Part shown: piece after piece, positions 24,641 through 35,624 of the stretch
Numbering within the stretch: the first letter of the stretch is position 1
Layout of the letters: every line of letters starts with the position of its first letter
Source: Phaeosaccion multiseriatum
Taxonomy: Eukaryota; Ochrophyta, other classes
DNA length: 64,000 nt
Reading direction: 5' to 3'
Assembly (NCBI GenBank): GCA_965112735.1
Contig: OZ218953.1
Span: forward strand, 2,666,001-2,730,000
Notes under the pieces: generated by a model
Told to the model about the DNA's origin: nothing
The model's input: only the letters and a program-made list of their open reading frames with translations
The model's database searches: none
Translations under genes and position numbers: made by a program

Positions 24641-25742
24641 GGACGGATGGGTGGGTTGGTTGTTCCGAGAGGGAAAAGAGAAGGAGGGAGGGAGCGAGGG
24701 GGGGAGAGAGGGAGGAAGGGAGGGAGGAAGGGCGGCAGGGAGGGGAGGGAGAGGGGGAGGAGAGAGTTTCAGCGGTCTGGCATTGACGAAGGCTTGAGAT
24801 CGCTAGGGTGGGGCTCGGGACAGGGAGCAAGCCATCCCTGAAGCAGCACCAGCATGCTATGCCAAAGCGAGGCAATGCCCTGAAGTAGCACCGGCATGCT
24901 ATCCTAAAGCGTCATCGCCACATGCTCGGAGGAAAGGAAGGTACGGAAGGGGCCTTGTCCAGAGCTTGTTCCCTGACAAGACTGGCTCGGGACGGAAGAC
25001 CCTCTGTCCATACCATTCACCGCTCGTCTGTTAGGTGTCTAGATTTGCGTCCAGACCATTCACCACTCATGTCTGAGTGCCTAAGTTTCTCACTTGACCA
25101 GCGTTACTCTCATGACCCCCCCTGCCACCCACCTGCTCCAGCAGCACGAAGAAGTCCTCCTCCTTGACTTGCACGTCTCCGTCCTCCGCCTCGTCTCGAT
25201 CTGCCGCATTCGGCCGCGGCACCGACAGAGAGGTAATGCCTGTACAGTGTACGCGTGCATGTGCATATATTGCGCAAGCAAGTGTGCGGCAGGAGGAGGA
25301 CGGAGGGGGGCGGAAAAGTAAACCAAAGAATCGAGTAATAAACACAGCGCAATGCAGGACCAACATCACTGTGCTGTCCAATATTCTTCCGCGTCGATGG
25401 GCACAGCTCTACCACCCAGAAGCGATGCCAAAGAACCTCCGCGGCTCTCCCTTCATGTTCCCTCCTGCTCAACTTACCCTTGGGCTGTCCCTCCCCAAGC
25501 TGGTCTACCTCTCCTCCTTGGCCGGCTGCGATCGCGGCGATGACTATTTTCAATTGCTTCGAGAGGGAGACAGAGAGGGAGAGAGAAGAGAGAGAGAGAG
25601 GCGGAGAGGTGAGCAAACAGCGCTACACCAGCTCCCTCGATTCGGCCACCCCCCTTCAACAATCATGCCTGACCTTATAGTCGACGTAATAGTCCGCCCA
25701 GGGGCTCTCCTTATTCGCAGCGAGATGTGCGCCGAACTTCAT
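17085..25742 (-). CDS. SPX-VTC-DUF202 polyphosphate polymerase (VTC4-like)
   Basis: Eighteen exons (25742-25674, 25556-25478, 25200-25133, 24409-24299, 24174-24082, 23871-23719, 23454-23371, 23060-22956, 22537-22454, 21760-21611, 21110-20991, 20739-20660, 20308-20177, 19975-19886, 18971-18848, 18731-18321, 17897-17695, 17211-17085) give 760 residues. SPX domain (about 1-190): MKFGAHLAANKESPW at the start and ILKKHDK near 141, the inositol-pyrophosphate-sensing fold. VTC tunnel domain (about 195-510): SVYLDNP, GRLDKTPGAIALRVRWYG, CFVERKTHEDKW and AILEVKLQ, the basic/acidic motifs of the polyphosphate-synthesising tunnel. A low-complexity linker (about 515-651) leads to a three-helix DUF202 membrane domain (PKLFFANERTFIHWL). 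In yeast the VTC complex makes polyphosphate from ATP and moves it into the vacuole. The exon 16 start is the least certain boundary. Confidence 0.92.
19200..19850. repeat. GGGA-rich minisatellite in VTC intron 14
   Basis: About 650 bp of GGGAGG, GGAAGG and GAGA variants on the plus strand. Two copies of a more complex block (around 19295-19340 and 19655-19700, each containing GGAATAGCTCGA) are embedded about 365 bp apart, showing a segmental duplication within the array. Confidence 0.9.
21840..22432. repeat. Long (ATC)n array in VTC intron 9
   Basis: About 590 bp of CAT/ATC trinucleotide repeats with scattered CAC, CCA and GTC variants. It fills most of the intron between exons 10 and 9. 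On the transcript it reads GAT/ATG, so unlike most repeats here it is not pyrimidine-rich in transcript sense. Confidence 0.95.
22551..22659. repeat. Compound (CA)n-(GA)n microsatellite
   Basis: A CA run followed directly by an approximately 78-bp GA run, in VTC intron 8 close to the exon 9 acceptor in transcript sense. Confidence 0.95.
23262..23337. repeat. GATA-type tetranucleotide repeat
   Basis: GATA/GACA units in VTC intron 7, preceded by GA-rich sequence from about 23178. Confidence 0.85.
24412..24912. repeat. GA-rich tract and short duplications in VTC intron 3
   Basis: GA- and GGGA-rich sequence (about 24415-24770) is followed by two imperfect copies of a roughly 33-bp unit (about 24837-24870 and 24879-24912, both with GCATGCTAT). 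A second imperfect pair lies at about 25010-25090. Confidence 0.75.
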
Positions 25743-26066
25743 GTCGCAGCGCGTCCACACCAATCACAGAGGAGCTGTCTTCGAGCTTGGGGACCGAGAG
25801 AGAGCGGCGCGTTGGAGGAGGTTTCCTCTCGCGCTCTTTCGTCCAGGTCGATTTCCACACCAAAGATATTATGTTCGAAGAGAAGAGGAGTAGTCCTTCC
25901 TACAATGACGGCCCGTAGTCCTGTGGGAAGCTGGCCACAAGAGAGGAGAGGAGAGATCAAGATTCACATTCCGGGGAGGGAATCCCCCCCTATGTCAACA
26001 CATTACTTCTCTCCGAAAAAAGTTCACACGGTGTTATATATCCCAGCTGATATATCCCTTGCGGCG
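25743..26066. promoter_or_regulatory. Bidirectional promoter region, VTC/cactin
   Basis: 324 bp between divergent start codons. No third gene is seen. Confidence 0.5.
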
Positions 26067-29000
26067 ATGGCGAAGCGGGATAGGAACGATCGAGAAGACA
26101 GGAAGGAGAAGAAGAGAAAGAAGGAGAGGAGGAGGTCTCCATCTCCCTCGGAGAGCAGGTGAGAGTGCTCGGCAGCTAGTGCTTGGGAGGAGGGACTTCA
26201 CAGATCATCCATCCCTTCATTGTCTTAACGTCCACTTGATGCATGGTGCTGGTTGCTGCTACAGCGACGACGACCATGATCGACTTGAGAGACGGGCGGC
26301 GAAGAAGCTGGCCAAGCAGAGGGCCAAGAAAGAGGCCAAGCTGAACGCCATGACAACACTTGAGAAGGAGGAGCGGAAGAAGAGGAAGCGGCTGGAGACG
26401 ACTGCGGAAAGGTTTGGGTACTCAAATGACGACAACCCCTTTGGTGACCAAAACCTAGATGCGCAGTTCCTGTGGAAGAAGAAGGTGGAGAAGGAAGGCG
26501 GGGCAGCGCAACCGAGTAAGCAGGTACAGAAGGCCCTGCAGAAGAAAAACTTCGAGGAAATTGAGAAGGTAAGGCGGAGGGGAGAGAGAGAGGAGATACG
26601 ATGTGAAAGATCGACTTCTAACAAGCAACGTCAATGGCCTCACCCATCAGGTTCGCGCGCGGCGGAAGGAACGAGAGGAAGAGATGGAGGAGATGGAACG
26701 GCTGCGGGCAGAGGAGGCACGCTTGACCGAACAAAGCAAGTACGGAGACTGGATGAAGAAGGAGGAGGAGTTTCACCTGGAACAGGCCAAGATGCGGAGC
26801 AAGATTCGGTTGGTGGAGGGCAGAGAGAAGCCCATTGACGTGCTGGCAAAGAACGTGCTTCTGTTCGGAGAAGACGAGGAGGAAGGGGGTGTGGGCATCA
26901 AGGTAGGTTTGGCTGGATGGTTGGTTCGGGCTGCTCCCCCGCAGGAAGCAGTAAGGGGGTGGGGGAAGGCGGCTGTGCTGCAAAATACGCTGCCTGTAGC
27001 ACTCTCTCTCTCTCTTTCTCTCTCTTTAACCCCCTTTCTCTCTGGGCCTCTGCTCTCCTGTTGGCAGTACCAAGGCAAGAGCAGTCTGGACATGTCCCAC
27101 CTGGAGATGGAGTTGCGGGAGCCGCACGAACTCTTCGAGGGGCTCAGTGTGCAGGAGCTGGACGAGCTCGCTGCAGACATCCGCAACTACCAGGTACGTA
27201 GATGCCGTTGGTGCGGTGGTGCGGTGGACTGACTGCCGCGAGGAGGGCACTGCCTGCTGCTGTGCGGGTGCTGCTGCTGCTGCTGCTTTGGAAAGAGTCA
27301 GGGGGGCACACAGCACGGGGCAGGGGGGGATTTGATTGTGATATGAGTCTGATCCGATCTGCACCCCCTCCTTTTCATGGTCTTGCTTGCTTCGATCTGC
27401 ACCCCCTCCTTTTCATGGTCTTGCTTGCTTCCTCTGCAGGAATTGCAATCCACCGGAGACAATGTGGAGTTTTGGGCATCGCTGGCTGTGGTGTGTGAGG
27501 AGGAATTGAGACTGGCGCAGTCCAGGGCGGGGAAGGAAGACACCTCCGTCAGAGCGGTGCACAAGTCTGTCCTCGAGGGAGTGCACAATGAGCTCAGGCC
27601 CTTGTCCTACTCGAGCCTGCAGCAGACGGAGGATGAGATCAAAAAGAAACTGGAGAGCGACAACAACAGGTGGGTGGGTGAGGGGGGGAGAAGAGAGACA
27701 GGGAGGGAATGGCTGATTCTGCGCTTCGGGGTCGTTCGATCAGGGAGGACGGAGCAGGGCTCGCACGCACCGGGGTTTGCTGTCTTGTTGACTAACCTCA
27801 CTTCCTTCCGTCTCCCCCTCCCTCTCGCCGTGCATGACGCGCTCGCTGACTTGCTGACTTGCTGGCTTACTGACTTACTGCAGTGGAACCGTGGATGTGG
27901 AGTACTACGAGATGGTCCTGCGCGTGGCGAAAGTGTACATGGCCAAGGCGCGTCTCCACGACCACCACCAAGTCATGCTGCACAGGCAGCTGCAGAAGCT
28001 GGACCGGACACGCGAGGCGCTGCGCTTGCAGCGAGAGGAGGCGAGGGAGAGAGGAGAGCTGCTGCCTGAAGATGCCGCGGAGGGGGCGGGGGGTGGGGCA
28101 GCGGCAGCAGCAGCAGCAGGAGCGGCGGCGGCGGTGGGCGGGGCAGTGGACGATGGCACCCAGGCCAGCGCCATGTTCTCACTGGAAGCCAGCAAGGGTG
28201 AGTAAGGGAGTGAGGGAGTGAGGGAGGCGGTGTTGTTGTTGCATTGTTGTTGTTCTTGTTGTTTCTGTTTGTCTTTGAGGAAACGCTCCGTCGCAGGCTT
28301 CTTCTTACACCCTGCTTTGCGGTTGGTTTTGTTTTGGCACACCGCGCACAAACACAACACGCGGCACACACACGCTCCGCAGGCATGGAGGATCTGGAAG
28401 ACGCTTTCAACCTGAAGGACGAGGTGGACTTGTCGGGCACCACCTATTCCTGGGCAGACAAGTACAGGCCGAGGAAGCCGCGCTTCTTCAACCGCGTCAA
28501 GGTAAGTGGGTGGGTGGGTGCGTGCGTAGGTGCGTGGGGGGTGGGTGGGTTTGGTTTAGTTGGGCACTTGCTTGGGTTGCTACATGGGTTCAAACTTCTG
28601 GTTGAGCAACCCAAAGAGCTCCATACCAACAGTCTTCTTTATTGTTGTTTTTGTTGCTGCTGGTTGTTGTTTTGAATCTTCCCAACAGACTGGATACGAT
28701 TGGAACAAGTACAACCAGGCCCACTACGACCACGACAACCCGCCCCCCAAGACGGTGCAGGGCTACAAGTTCAACGTGTTCTACCCCGACCTACTGGACA
28801 AGACAAAGACGCCTCGCTTCTTCCTCGAGAAGGTAAGGTATACACGCACTCAGTTGGTGGGGTGGACGGGCGATCCCTTCCTCCTCCTCCTCCTCCTCCT
28901 CCTCCTCCTCCTCCTCCTCCTGCTCCTCCTCCTCCTCCTCCTCCTCCTCCTCCTCCTCCTCTTCCTCCTCCTCCTCCTCCTCCTCCTGCTGCTGCTGCTG

Positions 29001-29267
29001 CTGCTGATGCTGATGTTGCCTCAACCCCCGCTCAACAAACCCACACCGCCCACCCATACCATCCACCCAAACACACACCCACAGGCGGCTGGGAGCGACG
29101 ACTTTGCTATTTTGCGCTTCTCGGCAGGCCCCCCGTACGAGGATTTGGCGTTTCAGATAATGAACAGAGAGTGGGAGATCTCCAAGAAGCGGGGCTTCAA
29201 GTCATCCTTCGACAGGGGCGTTCTCACGCTCTGCTTCAACTTCAAGCGTGCGCGGTATCGCCGCTAG
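26067..29267 (+). CDS. CACTIN: Cactin, spliceosome-associated protein
   Basis: Nine exons (26067-26158, 26265-26568, 26651-26902, 27068-27193, 27440-27669, 27884-28197, 28383-28501, 28689-28832, 29085-29267) give 587 residues. The N-terminus is very basic (KEKKRKKERRRSPSPSESR), like splicing factors. The middle is coiled-coil and charged, with SNDDNPFGDQNL and WKKKVEKEG. The C-terminal cactin domain (about 440-587) has TYSWADKYRPRKPRFFNRVK, TGYDWNKYNQAHYD and the closing block AGPPYEDLAFQIMNREWE ... FKRARYRR, which is almost diagnostic. In animals and fission yeast cactin works with the spliceosome. An Ala/Gly low-complexity insert (about residues 400-420) comes from GCA/GCG-rich sequence. 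Intron 8 is almost filled with CTC repeats. Human cactin is longer, mainly at the N-terminus. Confidence 0.93.
27356..27431. repeat. 38-bp perfect tandem duplication at a cactin acceptor
   Basis: Two identical 38-bp units (27356-27393, 27394-27431) lie immediately before the CTCTGCAG acceptor of exon 5, so branch-point and pyrimidine-tract sequence are doubled. Confidence 0.9.
28878..29008. repeat. (CTC)n/(CTG)n array in cactin intron 8
   Basis: About 130 bp of CTC units with CTG and CTT variants, pyrimidine-rich in transcript sense, ending about 75 bp before the acceptor. Confidence 0.95.
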
Positions 29268-30009
29268 ACTCTTTGGGCTCTTATCAGTAGGCGGAGGGAG
29301 GCGGGAGGCTCGCAGAAGGGACTGACTGGGCACGGAATGTGCTGGCATGCATGATGGAAGCCCCCCAGACAGTCTGTCCAGATTTGCGATTGGCCCGTTG
29401 TTCTGAAGGAGCAGGGGAAGGGGAAGGTATATATATATATATCCATGACACTCCTACCCTTTCCTTCTCTTCATGTGGTCCCGACGAGTGTACTTGGGCT
29501 GTTTATCCCTCCCGTGCCTGCGAAGGAAACAGACACACGTATGGTCCTATAACTCGGAAGACTCTGAGAAGGAGAACATAGTAAGGTGCCATGGTCTCTT
29601 CCGATGATGTACTGCTCAAATAACTTCCTTGTCTTCATTAGTTCCACTCTCAACCGGAAGAAAAGAAATGATCTATTTTCGCGGCCCCTCTTTTTCTTCT
29701 TCCTTATCCTCCTCGTCTTTAATCTTCTCTCCCACTTCAAAAACCCAGCCCTCGAGCAGCAGTGATTGGGACGCTCGAATGCAGGGGAACCAGCTCTCTA
29801 TTGAGGCCTCTTTTATCTTTCTCTCTTGTGTTTGCAGCTTGTGCGTGTGTGTGTGTGTGTCCATCGAGGCAGATTTGACTCGTGTCAGTGCGGCGTTTCC
29901 TCACTCCTCTGCATCGCCAAACCAAGCAGCACAACCACATCGTCCGTAAACACCTCGTTTAATTAAAAAAAAAGAGCCATCCTCTCTCCCCCCCCCCCCC
30001 CTCCTCCTC
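29268..30009. other. Convergent intergenic region, cactin/PRL
   Basis: About 740 bp between two stop codons. It contains a short TA run (about 29428-29442) and, near 29960-30000, an A-run plus a C-run close to the PRL stop. Small open frames exist on both strands but none is supported by splice signals or family resemblance. Confidence 0.45.
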
Positions 30010-30718
30010 CTACATGCAAGAGCAACTGGAGCACCCGCTCTGGCGGCTCCGCTGGTACTGCTCCAGATAGCTCAGCTGCCGCAGATTGATGGCCCCGCGG
30101 CGCGCAGCGCGAATGTAGTTGACCGCCTGGATGGGGTCCATGCCCTGCTCAATCAGGGCAATGGCCACCAGAACGGGGGCTCGGCCCAAGCCGGCCACAC
30201 AGTGCACCGCGATACACGGATTGTCCGAGTCGGCCTTCCCAGAACCATTGAAGGCGAGGTGGACCACGTCTAACCACTTGGCGATAACCTCCGGGGGAGG
30301 GGCGTCTCCGTCGTCGTACTCCATCTCGTGCATCTCAATGCCCGCACTCTCCACCTCGCCGGCAGGGTATGTCTCCTCGCACACCCTGCAGAGGTGCGTC
30401 ACGTTCCTCGTCTTGCACTCCCGAACGTACAAGTGCAGGTTGTTCGTCTGCGTGTGCAAAGCAATACGACAAAGAAGCAAAGGGCGTTAGGCACCAAGGT
30501 TGTGGAGACAAAGACCCCACCTACCTTCACCCCATACGCGGAACGCCCGCTCTCCGCCCCTCTCTCTCCACTTTACCGTCTCGTACCTTGGGGGCGTCCA
30601 TGATGAGGAAGCGCATGTTCTTCCATTCTACCAAGGAAGGGCGGATGCCGAGGCTGCCCCTCCCGTTAGCCCCCGCTTCCATCGCGGTGGTGCTCCCTGC
30701 AGTTGTCAATGGCACCAT
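30010..30718 (-). CDS. PRL (PTP4A) protein tyrosine phosphatase, prenylated
   Basis: Two exons (30718-30587 and 30447-30010) give 189 residues. The core matches the PRL family: WKNMRFLIMDAPK, VTHLCRVCEETY, a general-acid-loop region MEYDDGDAPPPE, and the signature loop HCVAGLGRAPVLVA with catalytic Cys and Arg (C-x5-R with Ala after Arg, as in PRLs). The last four residues are CSCM, a CaaX box, preceded by a Cys-rich SGCSSC. PRLs are membrane-bound through farnesylation and bind CNNM magnesium transporters in animals; the partner here is unknown. The first ATG in frame was used; the extra N-terminal residues before WKNMRF are Gly/Thr-rich and may not all be translated. Head-to-head with the EGF gene. 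Confidence 0.9.
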
Positions 30719-31294
30719 GGTCCTTGCTGAAAGAGGGCTTATCCTTGCGTGAGTTCAGGTCACAGAATACTTCCGGGACTACCCCATCCCCAGAGGAGCA
30801 GAAGGGTGGGGGGAGTGCGCGGGGTGCCGCGGGACAAGTCACCATAAGTTGCTAAAGTGCAGATGTGCTCTGTGCTTTCCAGGAAGTGTTCCTGCTGATT
30901 CGGCCGCTGGAAGCGCTCTCTCTCTCTCCTGCCCCAGCCCCTTTCGTTCCACTACCTTCCCCGCCGTTTCACGCTCTGGGATCTATGTGCTCTTCTACGC
31001 GCTACTGATTCTCTAGTAGACACTGCTCGCTGTTGCTCGTAGGAGGACTGCCGGGTGGGGTTGTTTTGGGAAGACAAGTTTGTGCTGGAACGAGTAAAAA
31101 ATTGGGGGCCCCCTGGGAGACCCTGACTCACAGCTGTCGGTCTGGATTCTATGTCAAACACTTATTTCTTTCCCCCCCCCCCCTCTCCTCTTTCTCAGCT
31201 TCCTCATCCTTTGACCAGAAGCGAGACCACGGCGTCTGAATAAGAAGGAGATGCTTTGAAATGGCGTATCAAAGCCCATGACACTGGCGTGACC
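30719..31294. promoter_or_regulatory. Bidirectional promoter region, PRL/EGF protein
   Basis: 576 bp between divergent starts, the widest head-to-head gap. A C-run (about 31172-31181) lies in the half nearest the EGF gene. No coding segment is recognised. Confidence 0.45.
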
Positions 31295-33728
31295 ATGGTG
31301 TCGAAACCGGCGTCCTCGCGAAGACTTCACCCTTTTCCGTTACTCTGGGGGGCGGTGTTGCTCCTTTTCTGGGTACAGCGCGCCAGCGCCACCTCCATGC
31401 CCTACCTTGGTCAGGCTTCCAGTCTCGAGTTCAATGACTTCAGTTGGATGGACATATACGACGGCAGGCTGGAGGTGGTTGAGGGCGTTCGAGAGGATAC
31501 GGACGTGACCTTCAAATTCAAGTTCAGTGCGCCCCTGAACCTGACGGAGGGGGATACGGTGACTATCCAAGTACCACGTACGTAAAGAGCTCGGCTCAGG
31601 CAGAATGTGTGAGGTTCAAGGGAGAGGGGACAAGGAGAAGGAGGGGGAGAGGAGGAGGGAGAGGGAGAGAGCGAGAGAGAAGGAGATAGAGAGACAAGAG
31701 AGGAAGAAATAATCTCATCCTATCCTTCGTCTGGTGCCACTAATGTCTGCGCACAGGGTTCACGATGGGCACCGAGGCTGGAGGTTATGAAGACGGAAGC
31801 GATTTGCCGATGGGCCAGGTGGGAAGGTTTGCCTCGATTTCACGTGCTAGATTTGTCCCTCGGTATCTCCTCACGGATTTGATGGTTCCCCCGTGGAATG
31901 CCTAGGTGGCTTTAATACCGTCGATCGTTTGGGAGGGTGCTTGGAGCGAAGGTCCGTTCTCCAAATTTGAAGAAACACTCGATCCATTTGCGGAGAGCAA
32001 CTTGACGGCAAGGATCAGGGAAGGGCGGAATATCACGTTGCTACCGGACATTGAACACTCAATCACCATCGCCAAGTCCAACGGGATTAAGGTACACGCT
32101 GGCTTGGACTCTCTTGCGGAGATGGTCCCGGTATATGAATGCCTTTGTTCTTAGGAAAACCGCCGGCCTAGTAGACTAATGCCCCGCCACCCCTTGACTG
32201 CGCTCTCAGGCATATTGTGGCTTCGGGAAGGGATCAAACGGCTTCAAAATACAAATCTCGAGTGTGACTGGCAACACGTCCTTCATAGACATGTTCGATG
32301 TGCCGCAGCTGGGGGGGGGCTGCCCAAACGACTGCTGGGGGCACGGCTTGTGTGACTACTGCCACGAGGTAAGGTGGGGATGTCCTCGGGCAAGCAACTC
32401 TTTCCTCCTCTCTTGTGTCGGAGCTGTAGAAGAGCATTCTCTTGCTCATATTCTACGCTGCTAGAGCTCTCGTTTGTTTGACTTGTTCTCCTCCCCTTTG
32501 CACCTACAGGCCTGCCTCTGCTCAGAGGGAAATGGCGACCGGCTCCTGGACAACGTCTACCCTGGGTCTGCGGACCATGATTGTAGAGACGGTAAGCGCA
32601 GTGTTAGCTCGTTCCATCACTTCACCTTTTGGTGAGGAGTTATGGCGAGCCTTTATGTTTGCACAAGCCCAACTTTGAAGAAGGCGATTGCGTCCTTTCT
32701 GTCCTCTTCACCCGGCACCCGTTCCCGCAGTCATATGTCCGGCGGGGCCAGCCTGGGCCGATGTTGCCACCCAGGACGGAGCCGCGCATGCAGACATTGA
32801 GTGTTCAGGGAATGGCAAGTGCAACCGCGGCACGGGGGAGTGCCAGTGCTTCGACGGCTTCGACGGCGCGGCGTGCGACCGAAGTAAGTGGCCTGCTTTC
32901 ACAGAAGGTATTGCTCTACCACCACGGCAAGACGCATTTTCACTCCTCACCCCTCCCCCACTTCATCCCGAAACACAGACTTTTGTCCCAACGATTGCTC
33001 CGGCCACGGGCGGTGTATGACGATACACGAGCTCGCACAGCAAAGTGACGCCTTCCCACTGTCCATCGAGACAACATACGGAAGGTAGACCTCTTTTCTC
33101 TTTGAGTAAACGGCTTGAGTTTTCTTCGTATTCAAATGTCAGTCTGCTGAATAGACAGACTCTTTGGTGTCGCTTTCTCCCTCCCTCTCTCTCTCTCCAG
33201 TGTGGCGAGCGATGCGCAGGAGGTGTGGGACTCAGAGGCCTTCGTGGGGTGTCTGTGCGACAGGTACGTAGTGCGTAGGCGTCTCTGTCCAAGAGGGTGG
33301 ATGCGGTTCTAGAGCGCATCGCTTCTAATTTTGGCTGCGGCAGAGGGACAACAGAATTCATTTCTCTCGCTCGCTCACTTTCTGCTCCTCTTGACTCGTC
33401 CCTTTCGAACGTCGCACCTCTCTTCATACGGAACCACAGCTCGTGGCCCGTGGGTCTCGGGGCTGGGGAGACTCAGGAGGCCGAGTACTTTGGCCCCGCT
33501 TGTGCGCTGCGACACTGCCCCAGCGGCGACGACCCCGCCACCAACGCAGACGACACGGACTGCGAGGGGCAGACCGCGCCGGGGGGCAGAGGCGTAGGTC
33601 TGGCAGGCAATCTCTGCCATGTGGAGTGCTCCAACAGGGGTGTGTGCAACCACGACTCAGGCCAGTGTCAGTGCTTTGCGGGCTACTACGGCGACAGCTG
33701 CGGTAGGCGCTCGGCCCTTGCGAAATGA
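31295..33728 (+). CDS. Secreted EGF-repeat protein (SIG/mastigoneme-like)
   Basis: Nine exons (31295-31577, 31757-31818, 31906-32091, 32210-32368, 32510-32591, 32731-32883, 32979-33084, 33201-33263, 33440-33728) give 460 residues. A signal peptide (LLWGAVLLLFWVQRASA) is followed by a roughly 170-residue all-beta-looking domain with several N-x-S/T sites. Cys-rich EGF-like units then follow: CPNDCWGHGLC, CSGNGKCNRGTGECQCF, CPNDCSGHGRC, and a last unit with CSNRGVCNHDSGQCQCFAGYYG. The EYFGPACALRHCPSGDDP and NLCHVECSNRG context resembles stramenopile SIG-type proteins, some of which are mastigoneme parts or sexually induced. No transmembrane segment is seen. A GTAGGC after the last EGF Cys could be a donor, but continuing would run into the antisense sulfotransferase gene. 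Confidence 0.78.
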
Positions 33729-33890
33729 TCGTGTACGATCATAGCCCCGAACAAAACCCAATCATGATCCACCACAAAAATCGCTGCCAGGTTCTCGCTT
33801 CTTTGGCCCAAAGCCACCAAAGTCATAAGGGCTGCTCACGGGCTGGGAGGGCGGGACAGAGATTCTCCTGCCTTCTGCCTTTGTGGGTCC

Positions 33891-35443
33891 TCACGCCGCT
33901 TCCGTCTCGGTGTGGAACGAGATCTTCTCGTAGCCCAACTCATTCAGTACGTATCGACAATCCGCACTTGCCCAAAGTCGCGCTTCCATTTGAGGGCTCA
34001 CCTCCTGTGTCCAACCTTCGGTCCCATGGTCTTCCGCCCCGCCGGCCCCGCCCCTTCCCCCCTGTTCGACGGACTCGATCCAGTCGAGAACAGAACGCGG
34101 AACTTTCCCGAGCCCGCCCCATTTGTAAACGCTTTTAATCGTGGGTGCAGGCTGCTCGTGAAGCATCTCCTCCTTGATGACAGTGTACTGCCTCTCGTCC
34201 AGGAGCGCGAGGGCGGACTGGAATCGAGCCTTTATTCGTTGGCAAATGGCAGGCAGCTCCATGTATGGCGCCACATCGCCTTGACCTTGTTGTTGGTCGT
34301 TGCTGCTCTCAAAGCTCACTGACACAGCCCTTGGGTCCCGCACCAAATCCACCACGCGCAGATTGTCCACTCCCAAGGAGGAGTCTATTGTCCGAATCCT
34401 CCCCCCCACCTCTGAAACGACCACGTGCTCGCTCTGGCGACAGCTCGCCCGCAAGGCGTCTCGAAGCTCCACCCTAGTCCCGTGGAAATACTCGGCCATC
34501 TTCTCTAGCGCTGAGCTTTGCTGCCTCTCGAGCGTGTCCAGCATCACGATCTTGGCGTCCCTTGTGGTGAAGGCGCAATTGAGTAGACGGCCTAGGAGGG
34601 ATGAACACTCCATCCCTTCAACCCCCGCTCCCTGTCGTGGAGAAAGATGGGGACAACATCAGTACACCCCTTCACCCGAGAGACGCAGGCGCAGGGCCTT
34701 CCCTGGTGTGCTCTGCTCACCTTACAAGCGTCTGCCACAAAGAAGACGCCCTCATGCACATCCAAAATCTGCCCCAAGTAAGGGCCACCGGAGTGCGGGA
34801 GGGCAATGAGCAGCATTTTGCTCCGTCTGTCCTTTTCCAGAGAAGAAGATGCGGACGACTGGATTGGTCGAGTCCCGGGGGGGGAAGGACGGGGTAGGGA
34901 AGCAAGGACGACAGGCATGAGCACATGAACTCGGGTACGATCAGAATCGCTCTTGTCGTACCTGCTGCGTCCCGCTACCTGTCGGGCCAAGCTCTTGGTC
35001 GATCCGTTCGTTCAAGCGCTCAAGCTTGTCTCGAATGTCGCCCTGCGTGGGACAGAATGAATCAGCAACAGGCACAGAGGGTGGTACACCATGTCCCTTT
35101 CAGCAGCGGGTGCACATCATGTCTCGATCCGCGTCCCCCGCCTTACCATCTCAACCGCCAGCATCTCGAAGAGCCGAGCGCTCTTGTCAACAGTCTGGGC
35201 AGCGAACCCTTGTCCATTGTTGGACACAGAATCTCCCTGACAACCTGATCTCCAAGTGGTGGCATGAGCACGCTCGTTAGCTGCGTTGGGAAGGGGGGAA
35301 GAGATTCAACAGTCGTACTGACCTTGCTGGTACAAGTGAGAGACCATGAGTATGCCTTGAAAGAGGACCAAAAGCGACAACAGCACCGTGATGATAAGAC
35401 GGTTGCCCGAACTGCTACCTCCTCCTCCTCCCGATGCCGTCAT
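33891..35443 (-). CDS. Golgi-type type II sulfotransferase
   Basis: Five exons (35443-35323, 35244-35147, 35042-34962, 34858-34721, 34631-33891) give 392 residues. A short cytosolic tail and one signal-anchor (LIITVLLSLLVLFQGILMV) are followed by a stem with a coiled-coil-like stretch (DIRDKLERLNERIDQEL), then a catalytic domain. KMLLIALPHSGGPYLGQIL corresponds to the 5'-phosphosulfate loop, and LRVVDLVRDPRAVSVSFESS to the 3'-phosphate-binding motif of PAPS-dependent carbohydrate sulfotransferases. The likely role is sulfation of glycans in the Golgi; the substrate is unknown. The exon 5 acceptor at 34631 was preferred to a nearer CCTAG because only it keeps frame. Convergent with the EGF gene, head-to-head with uL23 (181 bp). 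Confidence 0.8.
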
Positions 35444-35624
35444 CCGTATTTTTTATTTTTTTCCTTCCAGGCGCGGTCACTCGCAACGGCGGATTGGTGA
35501 GTTGGTGATACAGTACGTTTGTGAGGAATATCCTTACGTACAGACTTACGTAGCGTTACGTGATTAGCCTCAATGGTCAGCGATTCACTGTTGAGTGAGC
35601 CGTAGAGGAGTCAATTAAACCAAG

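Noticed and set aside
29471-29949. Small frames on both strands after cactin
   Set aside because: They are basic or Ser-rich low-complexity translations with no motif or splice signal.
33729-33890. A tenth exon for the EGF protein
   Set aside because: A donor-like GTAGGC follows the last EGF Cys, but the only in-phase acceptor leads into antisense sulfotransferase coding sequence. Ending at 33728 is simpler.
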